This document shows, piece after piece, positions 29,644-39,241 of a stretch of 64,000 nt of DNA. The position numbers and the translations under genes were made by a program. The notes under the pieces were generated by a model, which worked only from the letters and a program-made list of their open reading frames with translations, was not told the origin of the DNA and searched no databases. Source of the DNA: Pirellulales bacterium (GTDB lineage: Bacteria; Planctomycetota; Planctomycetia; Pirellulales; UBA1268); NCBI GenBank assembly GCA_017853835.1, contig JAFMIU010000001.1:1-64000 (forward strand), read 5' to 3'. Position 1 is the first letter of the stretch; each line of letters begins with the position of its first letter.

Positions 29644-30390
29644 ATGCCATTCGATCCGAAAACCCTCGACTCTTCGATGAAGGCGTTGGCCGCCTACGAC
29701 TGGAGCGGCGATGCCGCGCCGCTCGGGGCGATCGACGCCGCGGTGGTGGCGGCTCACGACGATGCGCAGCTCGCGGCCGACCTTGAAGGCCGCCTTGCCG
29801 CGATGGTCGCGAGCGACGCTTCACGTGCCGCCAAGGAATACGCCTGCCGAAAGCTGGCCATGATCGGCACGACGGTGTCGGTGCCCGCGCTGGCCGCACG
29901 GCTGGGTGACGCTGACGACTCACACATGGCGAGGTTCGCCCTCGAGCGAATGCAGATCCCGGAGGCGGCCGAGGCCCTGCGACAGGCGGTGGATTCCCTC
30001 ACCGGCGACCTTCGGATCGGCATGCTGTCGTCGCTTGCGGCGCGTCGCGATACCGCGAGCGTTGCGCGGTGCGCCGCACTCCTCGCCGCCGACGCGAAGA
30101 CGGCCGTGGCCGCCGCCGGTGCCCTCGGCCGGATCGCCACCCCCGAAGCGGCCAAGGCCCTCGCGACGGCACACGTGGCCTCTGGGCCGGTGGCCGAGGC
30201 GATCGTCGACGCCCGGATCGCCTGCGCCGACGCGTTCCTGGCCCGCGGAGCCCGCGACGAGGCGCGGACGATCTTCGAAGCGATCGCAGCCGAGGCGGGC
30301 GAGGCGCCCGCGACGAGGCGGGCACGGGCGGTTCGCATCGCCGCCCGCAGTGGCATCCTCGCCGCGCTCGACGACACCGCCTCCCGTTGA
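29644..30390 (+). CDS. HEAT-repeat-like protein
   Basis: This 248-residue Ala-rich helical protein has repeated two-helix units typical of HEAT/PBS-lyase repeats, for example EYACRKLAMIGTTVSVPALAARLGDADDSHMARFALERM and later AALLAADAKTAVAAAGALGRIATPEAAKALA. No signal peptide or catalytic motif is visible. It starts 18 bases after the oxidoreductase gene, with AGAGG upstream, so it is in the same operon. Such repeats usually form protein-binding scaffolds. Confidence 0.88.
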   Translation: MPFDPKTLDSSMKALAAYDWSGDAAPLGAIDAAVVAAHDDAQLAADLEGRLAAMVASDASRAAKEYACRKLAMIGTTVSVPALAARLGDADDSHMARFALERMQIPEAAEALRQAVDSLTGDLRIGMLSSLAARRDTASVARCAALLAADAKTAVAAAGALGRIATPEAAKALATAHVASGPVAEAIVDARIACADAFLARGARDEARTIFEAIAAEAGEAPATRRARAVRIAARSGILAALDDTASR

Positions 30391-30429
30391 CCTGGTTTCG
30401 CATCCCTCTGTCTTGACGAGTTGATCGCC

Positions 30430-31833
30430 ATGCCACGTTTTTGCACCCTCCTCCGTGCCGGGCTCGTCGTCGCCCACGTGATCACGCTCGTCGGCGCGAC
30501 GCCGGATGCCCGGGCTGACGCAGCCCCCTCCACGGCGACCCGGCAGGCTGCCGATGAGGTGCTTCGCCTGATCGCCTCTGGCGATGACGACATGCAGGGT
30601 GTCGCGCTCGACCGGGTGCGTCATGGACTCGCCGGCGAATGGTTCACCGACATGGCGTGCACCGCCCTCCCCACACTCAACCCAGCGCGGCAGGCCCCCC
30701 TTGTGCTCGCCCTGGCCGACCGCGGCGATCCGCGGGCGTTGCCCGCCGCAGTCACCCTGCTGACGTCGTCGAAAGACGCCGCCTCACGCACGGCGGCGGT
30801 AGAGCTGCTCGGACGGCTCGGCCGACCCGAGCACGTCGCGACCCTCATCGCGTCGCTCAGGGCTGGGGGCCCCGAGGGTGACGCCGCACGCCGCGGCCTC
30901 ACGCTCCTCGGAGGCGCTGAGGTCTCCGCCGCCATTCGGAACGCAACCCCGAACGAAGCCCCTCCGATCCGCTCGATCCTGATCGATGTGCTGGCCGACC
31001 GACACGACCGTTCGGCGATGCCGCTCTACGTGGCGTCGGCCGACGGCGATCCCGCGGTGCGTTCGGCCGGCATGCGGGCCCTGGCTCGCTACGGCGGCCC
31101 TGCCGAACTCGATGTGATGATCCGATCGCTCCTGCAGGCTTCCGGCGACGATCGCAAGGAGGCCGAGAAGGCGATCGTGGCCGTCTGCACGACCGGGCCC
31201 CAGGCCCGCAGCGCGATCAACGCGCTCATCAAGGGCTACACCGCAGCCGACGGGAAAACCCGGCAGTCGCTCCTTCCAACGCTGGCCCGCATCGGTGGGC
31301 CAAAGGTGATGTCGATCGTCGATGCCATGATCGCCGATCCCGTCACGCGACGACGCGGGCTCGAGGCGCTGGCTCGATGGCCCGACGCCACGGTCCGAAA
31401 CAGGCTTCTCGAACTCTATGCCTCGGCCACGGATGAGGCCGAGAAGGAACTCCTCCTGTCGGCCCTGATCAGGATCGCCCCGCTTCCTGACAACAAGCTC
31501 AAAGACCCGGAGAAGCTCGACCTGCTCACCAAGACGATGGCCCTCTGCACCCGCACGGCAGACAAGGCCCGGGTGCTCGAGCGGGCCAATGCGATTCGCA
31601 CGATCGAGACCTTCCGCTTCGTGGTGCCCTATCTCGACGATCCAGAACTGGCCGAATCGGCCTGTCGCAGCGTGGTGGAACTCGCCCACCACCAGCGGCT
31701 GCGCGACGGCCACAAGGACGAGTTCACCAAGGCGCTCGACAAGGTGCTCGTGACGACGAAAAACCCCGAACTCCTGGAACGTGCCGCCCGCTACAAGGCC
31801 GGCCGCACCTGGGACCGCAGCCAGAAGAACTGA
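30430..31833 (+). CDS. Exported HEAT-repeat protein
   Basis: This 467-residue protein has a signal peptide (ending DARAD-AA near residue 30) followed by a long array of HEAT-like units, e.g. LALADRGDPRALPAAVTLLTSSKDAASRTAAVELLGRLGRPEHVATLIASL. The C-terminal 130 residues become Lys-rich and less regular. I chose the ATG that opens the signal peptide; a TTG nine bases upstream is possible and neither has a strong ribosome-binding site. It is the last gene of the CE15-DUF1080 cluster and probably binds another exported partner. Confidence 0.88.
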   Translation: MPRFCTLLRAGLVVAHVITLVGATPDARADAAPSTATRQAADEVLRLIASGDDDMQGVALDRVRHGLAGEWFTDMACTALPTLNPARQAPLVLALADRGDPRALPAAVTLLTSSKDAASRTAAVELLGRLGRPEHVATLIASLRAGGPEGDAARRGLTLLGGAEVSAAIRNATPNEAPPIRSILIDVLADRHDRSAMPLYVASADGDPAVRSAGMRALARYGGPAELDVMIRSLLQASGDDRKEAEKAIVAVCTTGPQARSAINALIKGYTAADGKTRQSLLPTLARIGGPKVMSIVDAMIADPVTRRRGLEALARWPDATVRNRLLELYASATDEAEKELLLSALIRIAPLPDNKLKDPEKLDLLTKTMALCTRTADKARVLERANAIRTIETFRFVVPYLDDPELAESACRSVVELAHHQRLRDGHKDEFTKALDKVLVTTKNPELLERAARYKAGRTWDRSQKN

Positions 31834-31862
31834 CGAGTCGATCGGGCTCGTCGGGCCGTGAG

Positions 31863-31877
31863 GGAGCGCGTCGCTCC
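31863..31877. terminator. Short hairpin between convergent genes
   Basis: GGAGCG pairs with CGCTCC around a CGT loop in the 60-base gap between the HEAT-repeat gene (plus) and the sigma-54 activator (minus). It is short and lacks a T-tract, so its terminator role is tentative. Confidence 0.4.
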
Positions 31878-31893
31878 ACGAAGCATCGCCGCC

Positions 31894-33285
31894 TCACGGC
31901 TTGCGAAACTGGGCACCATCGAGGCCGTGGCCCTTCATGAGCCGGTAGAGGGTGCCACGGGGCAGTTTCGCCTCCCGGGCCGCCGCCGACACGTCACCCG
32001 CGTGCCGCGACAGGAGGTCGGTGAGAAACTGTCGCTCAAACCTGGCGACGTGTTCGGCCCGCTGCTCAAAAAAGCCTCCGCCAGCCTCGCCCCCTGCCAC
32101 ACGGCCGGCCGACGCCACGATCTCATCCGGCAGGTCGTCGATACCGGCCATGGGCGACCGCGTCATCGCCACCGCCCGCCGCACGACGTTTTGCAACTCA
32201 CGCACATTGCCCGGCCACGGGTATCCCTTGAGCACCTGATAGACGTCGGTCGACAAGCCTCCGACCGATCGCCCCATCTCGTGGGCCGCCTTGTTGGCGA
32301 AGTGTTCGGCCAACAATCCAACATCGTCGCCGCGGGCGCGGAGCGGCGGCAGATCGATCCGAACGACGTTGATCCGGTAGAAGAGATCGCGGCGAAACTC
32401 CCCTCGCGCCACCATCTGATCGATGTCCCGCGACGTGGCGGCCACCACGCGAACGTCGACCGGATTCTCGAGTCTCGCTCCGACGCGACGCACGCGACGT
32501 TCCTGCAACACCCGCAGAAGCTTGGCCTGGAGGGGCAGCGGGAGTTCGCCCACCTCGTCGAGAAAGAGCGTGCCGCCATCGGCGAACTCGACGAGCCCCA
32601 TCCGACGAGCCTCCGCGCCCGTGAACGCGCCTCGCTCATGGCCAAACAGTTCGCTCTCGATGAGGGCGTCGGGGATCGCCCCGCAGTCGACCGGCACGAA
32701 CGGGCCCGTGGCGCGGCGGCTTCGTGTGTGGATGGCTCTCGCGACGAGCTCCTTGCCCGTGCCCGTTTCGCCGGTCACCAGAACATCGACCGAACTCGAC
32801 GCGATGCGGTCGATGACGGAGTAGACCTTTTGCATCGCGGGGCTCTCGCCAAGAAACTCGGCGAACGAGTAGGGGCGCTCAACGGCCCGTCGTAGCACCT
32901 CTTCCGCTGCACGGCGTCGCGACGTTTTGAGGAGCCGTTCGAGGGCGTCTTCCAGATCGTGCTCCACTCGGGCGATGTCGAGGTAGTCGCCGGCACCCGC
33001 CTGAAGGCACGCCCGCGCCGTCTCCACGCTCGGCTTCGGGTCGATCACCACCATCGGAAGCTGCGGGTCGGCCTTGTGCACGGCGGCAAAGAGTGTGTCG
33101 ACGGCTGGTCCAGGCCGGGCCGTGACCACTCCGAGATCCCAGGCATCGCGCGAGATGGTTCCAACGGCTGCGTCGAGCGATGGCTCGATCCGCACTTCGA
33201 GCGGCTGGAGCCTGGCCACCAGCCGCGAGTAGGGGAGGGCGGTGCTGCCGGCAGGGTCGATGATGATGATGCGTGGCTGCTGCAC
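31894..33285 (-). CDS. Sigma-54-dependent transcriptional activator with atypical receiver
   Basis: This 463-residue NtrC-type protein activates sigma-54 promoters by ATP hydrolysis. The central AAA+ domain has Walker A GETGTGKE (172-179), the sigma-54-contacting GAFTGA loop (219-224), Walker B GGTLFLDE and the R-finger region RRDLFYRINVVRI. A Fis-type helix-turn-helix ends the protein (LSRHAGDVSAAAREAKLPRGTLYRLMKGHGL). The N-terminal 120 residues are receiver-like (PRIIIIDPAG at the acidic pocket), but the usual phospho-acceptor Asp position reads GVVTARPG. The start is uncertain: I use a GTG with AAGG upstream, which sits just before the domain. An ATG at 33405 would add 40 residues of atypical sequence. 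It is divergent from the SEC-C gene. Confidence 0.92.
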   Translation of the reverse strand: MQQPRIIIIDPAGSTALPYSRLVARLQPLEVRIEPSLDAAVGTISRDAWDLGVVTARPGPAVDTLFAAVHKADPQLPMVVIDPKPSVETARACLQAGAGDYLDIARVEHDLEDALERLLKTSRRRAAEEVLRRAVERPYSFAEFLGESPAMQKVYSVIDRIASSSVDVLVTGETGTGKELVARAIHTRSRRATGPFVPVDCGAIPDALIESELFGHERGAFTGAEARRMGLVEFADGGTLFLDEVGELPLPLQAKLLRVLQERRVRRVGARLENPVDVRVVAATSRDIDQMVARGEFRRDLFYRINVVRIDLPPLRARGDDVGLLAEHFANKAAHEMGRSVGGLSTDVYQVLKGYPWPGNVRELQNVVRRAVAMTRSPMAGIDDLPDEIVASAGRVAGGEAGGGFFEQRAEHVARFERQFLTDLLSRHAGDVSAAAREAKLPRGTLYRLMKGHGLDGAQFRKP

Positions 33286-33459
33286 GAGTTCGAGCCTTGC
33301 TCGCGATTGCGTCGGCCGCCACCGAGCGATGGCGACCAGTATGGTCTCGCGCCTGGAACGCGGCAACCCGCGATCGCCTTTCTCCACGTCCTGGCGCTGG
33401 TACATTTTCGAGGTTCAGGTTCATCCTTTTGTTCACGCGATTCTGGAGCGTTTTCCCGC

Positions 33460-35640
33460 ATGTCGATCGACACGTATGCCCCATGTCCCGGTGGCACCGG
33501 GAAGAAGATCAAGTTCTGCTGCGCCGACCTCGTTGGCGACCTCGAACAACTCGACCGGCTCGTGGAGGGTGATCAGCTCTCGGCCGCGCTCGACCAGGTG
33601 AAGCGGCTTCAGGAAAAGACTCCGGGGCGCGCCTGCCTGATGGCCACCCGCACCAAGCTCGAGTTCGCCTCGAAGCGCTACGCCGATGCCGCCGCCAGCA
33701 GCCAGGCATTTCTCGCAGCCTTCCCCGAAAACCCCCTGGCCCTCGGCCACGCCGCCATCAGCGATGCCATCGCCGGCCGGATCCAGGAAGCGGCGGTGTC
33801 GTTTGACAAGGCTCGGGAATTTGCCGCCGCCTCGGGCAACGAGGCCGCCGAGGAACTGGTTCGCATCGCCGGCACGCTCGTGCAGGCGGCGGCCCAACTG
33901 GGCCATGTTGGATTCGCTCAGGGCATCGTCGACTGGCTCGCCGAGACGGGCCTGGGATCCGAGGATGACCGCCGGCTCCTGGCGTCCATCGTGGCCTCGT
34001 CGGGTGTTCCGCCGGCCCTCCGCACGCGGGTGCCACTCGAGTCCACCACCGACGAAGCCCACTGGCATTTCGATTTTTTCACCGCCCTCGGGCATGCCCG
34101 TGCGTGGCGGCTCTCGAAGGCGCTCACCGCGTTTCGCAGCCTCAAGGGAGTGGCGGCGGAGTCTCGCGAGCTCTTCACCAACATTGCCGTCGTGTGCGAA
34201 ATGCTCGCGAAGCCCTTCGAGGCCGCCGAGGCGTGGCTCACCGTGGCTCGGCTTTCGACGACGTCCGCCGACGACGCTGTGGAATCGGTGGGGCGTGCGA
34301 TGGCCCTGGAAACGGAAGCCGACCCGGACCGTTCCCCCCAGATCCGATTTGCGACCCGCACCGCGGTGCTGTCGATTCCTCCGGGCGAGGAAGGGAGCGT
34401 TGCGTTCGACCTCCTCGAAGACAAGCTCCGGCATGACGGCTGCTTCGAGCATGCCGCGTTCGATCGTGGCCAGTGGGTGTCGCGCAACGCCGCGCCCCCC
34501 CGATCGGCCTGGAGGGTGTATGACCAGAGCACGCCAGCCAGGCTGCTTGCGACGCTCCTTCTTTTCGGACGACAGACCGACCGCGAACCCGAGGCGATCC
34601 TGCAGGGCTTCGGACCGGATGTCGACGATGCGGCGGCGCCCGCCGAGGCGGTGATCGGATGCACGTTCGCCGCGGCCGTGACCGGGGATTCGATGCCCGC
34701 CGTCACCCCGACCAACTGGCTTCTGGGAAGCCAGTTTCGGCTCGTGCCTCCGACCACCGCCCAGGCCACGCCGCCGGGCCAGCCCTCGGCGTTCGACACC
34801 CTCATGGCGGAGCAGCGACAGGCGCTCTGGAATCGCTTCATCGCCACCTGGCCAGACACACCCCTGCCCGAACTGCTCGGCCAATCGCCCCGAGAGGCGG
34901 TCGCCGCCCCCGAGTCAGCCCGGCGTGTGGAAGCGCTGGTGAGGGAAGGCGAGGCGACCTCGCGGCGTGCCGATGCCGCCGCCGCGTGGACCGCCATCCG
35001 CTCCCGGATCGGGCTTCCGGCCCCGGTGGCGATCGACGTGTCGAAGCCGCTCGAGGAGGGCCTCCCGCCGATGCGGTGGCACCGCCTCGACATGGCCAGA
35101 CTCTCGCTGGAGGAACTCCGCGGCATTCTCATCGTGTCGGGCGATGCGGGCTTCGATGCCGCAGCGTCGAAGGCGGCCGAAGCGATGGCCGCCCGTGCCG
35201 ACGCCACACCGGCCGATCGGTGGGAGGCCCTCGGCATGCTCGAAGCCAAGGCCGAGTCGAGCGTGCGCAAGCTCGAACTCATCGCCGAACTTCGAGGCCT
35301 CGCGAAGACGCTCAAGGTCAACGACGGCATGCTCGACATCGCCGAGCTCCGCGCGAGGATGCAGCGTGGCGACGAGGCGGATGTGATGCGGCTGTTCGAA
35401 CACATTCGCCGTGAGCACTCCCGCGACCAGCAGGTGATCCAGGCATTCGCCGAGGTGCTCATGGAGGCGGGCGTTGATCTCTCGGCGCTCGCCGGGCAGG
35501 CGGCGCGGGGTGCCGGCCCCGCGGCCGGGGCGGCCATGCCCTCGGCGCCGGCATCGGAGGCAGGCGGCATCTGGACGCCCGGGGCCTCGGCGGCACCAGC
35601 CTCCGGCGGAGAGAAGAAGGTCATCTGGACGCCGGAATGA
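33460..35640 (+). CDS. SEC-C-like motif protein with long helical repeats
   Basis: This 726-residue protein starts with a metal-binding-like motif APCPGGTGKKIKFCCAD (residues 7-23). It resembles the SEC-C motif but has Gly in place of the second Cys. The rest is Ala-rich and helical with TPR-like spacing (about 40-330), e.g. ALDQVKRLQEKTPGRACLMATRTKLEFASKRYADAAASSQAFLAAFP. The tail is Gly/Ala/Pro-rich and contains two IWTP repeats (GGIWTPGA and VIWTPE). No catalytic residues are evident. A GGAG lies 12 bases before the ATG. It is followed six bases after its stop by ribD. It could be an adaptor to the ribosome or Sec machinery, by analogy with SEC-C proteins. Confidence 0.87.
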   Translation: MSIDTYAPCPGGTGKKIKFCCADLVGDLEQLDRLVEGDQLSAALDQVKRLQEKTPGRACLMATRTKLEFASKRYADAAASSQAFLAAFPENPLALGHAAISDAIAGRIQEAAVSFDKAREFAAASGNEAAEELVRIAGTLVQAAAQLGHVGFAQGIVDWLAETGLGSEDDRRLLASIVASSGVPPALRTRVPLESTTDEAHWHFDFFTALGHARAWRLSKALTAFRSLKGVAAESRELFTNIAVVCEMLAKPFEAAEAWLTVARLSTTSADDAVESVGRAMALETEADPDRSPQIRFATRTAVLSIPPGEEGSVAFDLLEDKLRHDGCFEHAAFDRGQWVSRNAAPPRSAWRVYDQSTPARLLATLLLFGRQTDREPEAILQGFGPDVDDAAAPAEAVIGCTFAAAVTGDSMPAVTPTNWLLGSQFRLVPPTTAQATPPGQPSAFDTLMAEQRQALWNRFIATWPDTPLPELLGQSPREAVAAPESARRVEALVREGEATSRRADAAAAWTAIRSRIGLPAPVAIDVSKPLEEGLPPMRWHRLDMARLSLEELRGILIVSGDAGFDAAASKAAEAMAARADATPADRWEALGMLEAKAESSVRKLELIAELRGLAKTLKVNDGMLDIAELRARMQRGDEADVMRLFEHIRREHSRDQQVIQAFAEVLMEAGVDLSALAGQAARGAGPAAGAAMPSAPASEAGGIWTPGASAAPASGGEKKVIWTPE

Positions 35641-35646
35641 CGTCCC

Positions 35647-36822
35647 ATGCCGTTTTCCGCCTTTGACGACACCGCGATGCGGCGGGCGCTCGAACTGGCC
35701 GCCCGCGGATGGGGCTTCGTCGAGCCAAACCCCGCGGTGGGCGCGGTGGTGGCGGTGGGCGACACGATCGTGGGCGAAGGGTGGCACAAGGCCTTCGGTG
35801 GCCCCCATGCCGAAGTGCACGCGTTGGCCCATGCGGGCCCACACGCCCGCGGCGCCACGCTCTACGTCACCCTTGAGCCGTGCTGCCATCACGGCAAGAC
35901 GCCCCCTTGCACCGATGCCATCCTCGCGGCCGGCATCGCACGGGTGGTGGTGGCGGCGGGCGATCCCTTCGCCGAGGTGGCCGGCCGCGGCGTCGCGGCC
36001 CTGCGAGCCGCCGGCCTGACGGTCGACATGGGGCTGTGCGAGATCGAGGCGATCCGTCTCACGGCGCCGTTTCGCAAGCTCGTCTCCACGGGCGCTCCCT
36101 GGGTGATCGCGAAGTGGGCCACGAGCCTCGATGGCCGATTCACGTCGCCTCCCGGGCAGGACCGTTGGATCTCCTCGCCCGAGTCGCGGGCGATGGTCCA
36201 TGATCTCCGCAGCCGGGTCGACGCCATCGCCGTCGGCATCGGCACGGCGCTTGCCGACGATCCCTCGCTCACCGTGCGGCTGGCATCAGATGCCGACGGT
36301 GGCCCTCGGCGGCCGGTGCGCATCGTGCTCGACTCCTCGGCCCGGCTTCCGCTGTCCAGCACGCTCGTGGCCACGGCCCGCGACGTTCCCGTGCTCGTGG
36401 CGGTTGGCCCCGAAGCCGACGCTCACCGGATCGACGCGCTCGAGGCCGCCGGGTGCGAGGTGTGGCGTGGACTCGAGTCCGGCGCGAACGCCCGCCTGCG
36501 ATCGCTGCTCCACGAACTCGGCCGCCGTCGCCTCACCACGCTACTCATCGAAAGCGGCCCTACGCTTCTGGCATCACTGGCCGCCGGAGACCTCATCGAT
36601 GAAGTGTGGGCCTTCGAGGCCCCCCGTGTCGTCGGCGGCCCTGACCTCTCGAACACGGCATGGACCGATCTGCTGTCGCGGCTGCACGTGGAGCGCGTGT
36701 CGCATCCCGGAGGCGATCGCCTCGTGCGGGGCACGCTTCGTTCACCGATGACGGAAGACTCGTCGGCAGCCTCGTCGCTCACTTCACCGGACGGTCACGA
36801 ACCACCGTGTGCCAGTGGGTGA
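35647..36822 (+). CDS. ribD: Bifunctional riboflavin biosynthesis deaminase/reductase
   Basis: This 391-residue enzyme performs two consecutive riboflavin steps: deamination of the pyrimidine precursor and reduction of its ribosyl side chain. The N-terminal deaminase domain (about 1-145) has the zinc site HAEVHAL and PCCHHGKTPPC. The C-terminal reductase domain (about 150-365) has KWATSLDGRFTSPPGQDRWISS and ESGPTLLASLAAGDLIDEVW. The C-terminal 20 residues are disordered and overlap the end of the convergent gene by 44 bases. It begins six bases after the SEC-C gene, suggesting co-transcription. Confidence 0.96.
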   Translation: MPFSAFDDTAMRRALELAARGWGFVEPNPAVGAVVAVGDTIVGEGWHKAFGGPHAEVHALAHAGPHARGATLYVTLEPCCHHGKTPPCTDAILAAGIARVVVAAGDPFAEVAGRGVAALRAAGLTVDMGLCEIEAIRLTAPFRKLVSTGAPWVIAKWATSLDGRFTSPPGQDRWISSPESRAMVHDLRSRVDAIAVGIGTALADDPSLTVRLASDADGGPRRPVRIVLDSSARLPLSSTLVATARDVPVLVAVGPEADAHRIDALEAAGCEVWRGLESGANARLRSLLHELGRRRLTTLLIESGPTLLASLAAGDLIDEVWAFEAPRVVGGPDLSNTAWTDLLSRLHVERVSHPGGDRLVRGTLRSPMTEDSSAASSLTSPDGHEPPCASG

Positions 36823-39091
36823 TGATCGAATCCTCACGGGAGGATGTCTCCGCCACGAAAACCCTGAGCGATCGCATGGCATCCAACACCACCTTCACAT
36901 GCGCCAGCACCTCTCGGGCCTGCGGGGTTTCATCGTCGCCAACGAGTTCCCTGCCGGGGTCGACGTCGCCTTCGCGTTCCTGCACGCATCCATACCGGGT
37001 GAAGTAGGTCACCCACGGCTCGATCGCCTCCAGCATCCCGGCACAATCCACCACTGCGACCGCGGCATGCGGCTCGTCGAAGGAGGCATGCTGGGCGCCG
37101 GTTTCCAGCCGTGAATCGAGCAGCATGCGCCCGGCCTGCTTCGGAGTCATCGCCAGCACCGCCGCATGGTCACCGACGGCGATGGTGGGCCGCAGCTGCT
37201 CGTCGAGACCGCTGTGGGGCAAGGGCCAGGTGAACACGGCCCCTCCCTCCACCTTGGATCGTTCCGGCTCCGGGATGCGATAGCCCTCCGGGATCGACTC
37301 GGGGTTCATGCGACGCAGCGCGTCGGTCAGATCGTCGCCGAGCACGAACAGATCGCTGAGCCCTTCACGGAAAAGCTTGGGGTCGTTGATCCCGATGACG
37401 AACGCCGGCTCCACCAGCGGAAGCGGGTCGGACGACGCCGGCAGCTGCTTCTGCACCCGCTTCGTGCGATTCTTCGCGTCGAGCACGAACCCGACCTGGC
37501 CATCGCCGACCGCCGGACCAAACTTGTCGCGGAGCACGCCCACGAGTCGCTCGCCGAGCGGCGCGATGTTGTCGGCAAAGGCGTCGAACCGCTCACGGTC
37601 TTCGTCGGTGAGCTCTGGACGGGCATGCGTCTGCACCAGGCCCCAGGCACGGTGCATGAGGTCGACCGCGGTCGTGAAGCCAGAGGCGTCTTGCTTCAAC
37701 CGCGACACGAACGCCAGCAGCGGAGCGCCGCCAACGTGGCCGAGCAGATCCAGCCGTTTGGCCCCATCGAGCGGCTGGTTTTTCATCCACGTCCACGAAT
37801 ACCCTTCGTAGCCCTGGTCGGTCAGAAACGCGTAGCCCATCATCGGACCCACCACGGGAAGCCGTCGCGTCCATTCCTCGACGGCCTTTTCGGCCAGACT
37901 GCGGATGTCGCGCTGTGCCTCGGGCGTGACCGAGTCGCCCAACTGGTCGATGGCCGTCAGGAGTGTCTGCATGTCCGAACGCGAGGAGTTGAGCGCCTCG
38001 CACATCGGCTGGCTCAGGTAGCCGATCGAGGTGAGCCGTTCCCCGCCATGCGCCTTGAGTGGCGCGAAGGCCGGAAGCGTGAGGAGGCCCTGCCGATCGC
38101 TGCCGGCAACGGCCAGCGAGTCGAGATGATCGCTTGAGTCACCGATCGAGACGATCACCCAGTCGCCGACGAGGCCGATCGACAACACGAGGTCGAGGCC
38201 GCGAAGCCGCTCGATCACCTTGCCGATCCGCTGGTCGTCGCCGATCGCTGCCTTCACTTCCCGCATCACGTCGTCCCATGGCACCTGGGCGCCGTCGAGT
38301 GTCAGCGTCACCACCTCGCCCCCCGCAACGGCGCGACGCGCCACCAGGTTGGCAAGCTGGGGGTTGCCCTGCGTGACCAACGTGGCGAGCACCTCGATCC
38401 GCTTCATCTGGTCGCGGGCGATGCCGGGCTTGGTCGTCCGAAAGCCCCACACGAGATCGGGAAGCACCAGCAGGTCGAGGTGGGTGGCGATCGCCGCCAG
38501 GATGGCCTTGGCCTGCCGGCGTTGTTCGAAGCCGCCGGCCATGACGGAATCGAGTTCCATCTCATCGCCGTCCTCATCGACCACGACATCCTGCTCGACC
38601 ACGACCTCGCCACCGCCGAGGCTCGCCCGTTGCTGCGCCTCCATCACCACGCGCACGAAGCGGATGAATTCGACGCACGACGCATCCCCGTAGAGAAAGG
38701 TGTCGGTGGCGACCATGTCGGCGAGCAGTTCGACGGTGGCGGCGTTCTCCGGGAGCTGCATGAAGGTGTCGAACGTCGAGAGGGGGCTTCCGGGGGTGGC
38801 CCGCTGCTCGTCGATCGAATCGAGCGCCCGTCGCACGGCGGGCAGTTCGAGGATGGCCTTGAAGGCGTTGCTGCCGACGATCGCGTCATACTGCTCGCGC
38901 AGCCGCAGCGATGACGACACGAACGCGGCGTCCCTGGGCACCATCGTCACCCCGAGCCCGTCGAGGCCATCACCCCTGGACGGCTGCGGCGCGACGACCG
39001 CCCAGGCGAGGCTTGCCACCGCCACCACCCGCCAAGCCCATGCGGCACACCGCGAATGCTGCGGCACGATCCAGAGCAACAACGATCCCAT
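36779..39091 (-). CDS. Exported protein of unknown function
   Basis: This 770-residue protein has a signal peptide (residues 1-40, hydrophobic stretch WRVVAVASLAWAVVA). It is acidic, with a cluster EQDVVVDEDGDEMELD near residue 190. I recognise no catalytic motif. Its plan resembles the 657-residue product at 54974: both start MVPRDAAFV / DDTAVMVRL after the signal and later contain VGDHAAVLAMT / GRDHLVVATGG. They are likely distant paralogues of a planctomycete family, perhaps DUF3352-like. AAAGGA lies seven bases before the chosen ATG. It is divergent from ftr and converges on ribD with a short overlap. Confidence 0.85.
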   Translation of the reverse strand: MGSLLLWIVPQHSRCAAWAWRVVAVASLAWAVVAPQPSRGDGLDGLGVTMVPRDAAFVSSSLRLREQYDAIVGSNAFKAILELPAVRRALDSIDEQRATPGSPLSTFDTFMQLPENAATVELLADMVATDTFLYGDASCVEFIRFVRVVMEAQQRASLGGGEVVVEQDVVVDEDGDEMELDSVMAGGFEQRRQAKAILAAIATHLDLLVLPDLVWGFRTTKPGIARDQMKRIEVLATLVTQGNPQLANLVARRAVAGGEVVTLTLDGAQVPWDDVMREVKAAIGDDQRIGKVIERLRGLDLVLSIGLVGDWVIVSIGDSSDHLDSLAVAGSDRQGLLTLPAFAPLKAHGGERLTSIGYLSQPMCEALNSSRSDMQTLLTAIDQLGDSVTPEAQRDIRSLAEKAVEEWTRRLPVVGPMMGYAFLTDQGYEGYSWTWMKNQPLDGAKRLDLLGHVGGAPLLAFVSRLKQDASGFTTAVDLMHRAWGLVQTHARPELTDEDRERFDAFADNIAPLGERLVGVLRDKFGPAVGDGQVGFVLDAKNRTKRVQKQLPASSDPLPLVEPAFVIGINDPKLFREGLSDLFVLGDDLTDALRRMNPESIPEGYRIPEPERSKVEGGAVFTWPLPHSGLDEQLRPTIAVGDHAAVLAMTPKQAGRMLLDSRLETGAQHASFDEPHAAVAVVDCAGMLEAIEPWVTYFTRYGCVQEREGDVDPGRELVGDDETPQAREVLAHVKVVLDAMRSLRVFVAETSSREDSIITHWHTVVRDRPVK

Positions 39092-39241
39092 CAGGGGGTC
39101 CTTTCCCGGCAAACCATGGAGCTGAATCCGACGTTTTCGCACGACCGGCTTTAAGATACGCGATCATGCCACGGCGGGAACACCGGTTTCACACCGCCCT
39201 GGCATCCGCCGTTGCTTTCCCCGCTGCCTCCCGAGGTTTGC

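Noticed and set aside
33286..33405. 40-residue N-terminal extension of the sigma-54 activator
   Set aside because: It resembles no receiver sequence and lacks a ribosome-binding site; the GTG start fits the domain boundary, though this is not certain.
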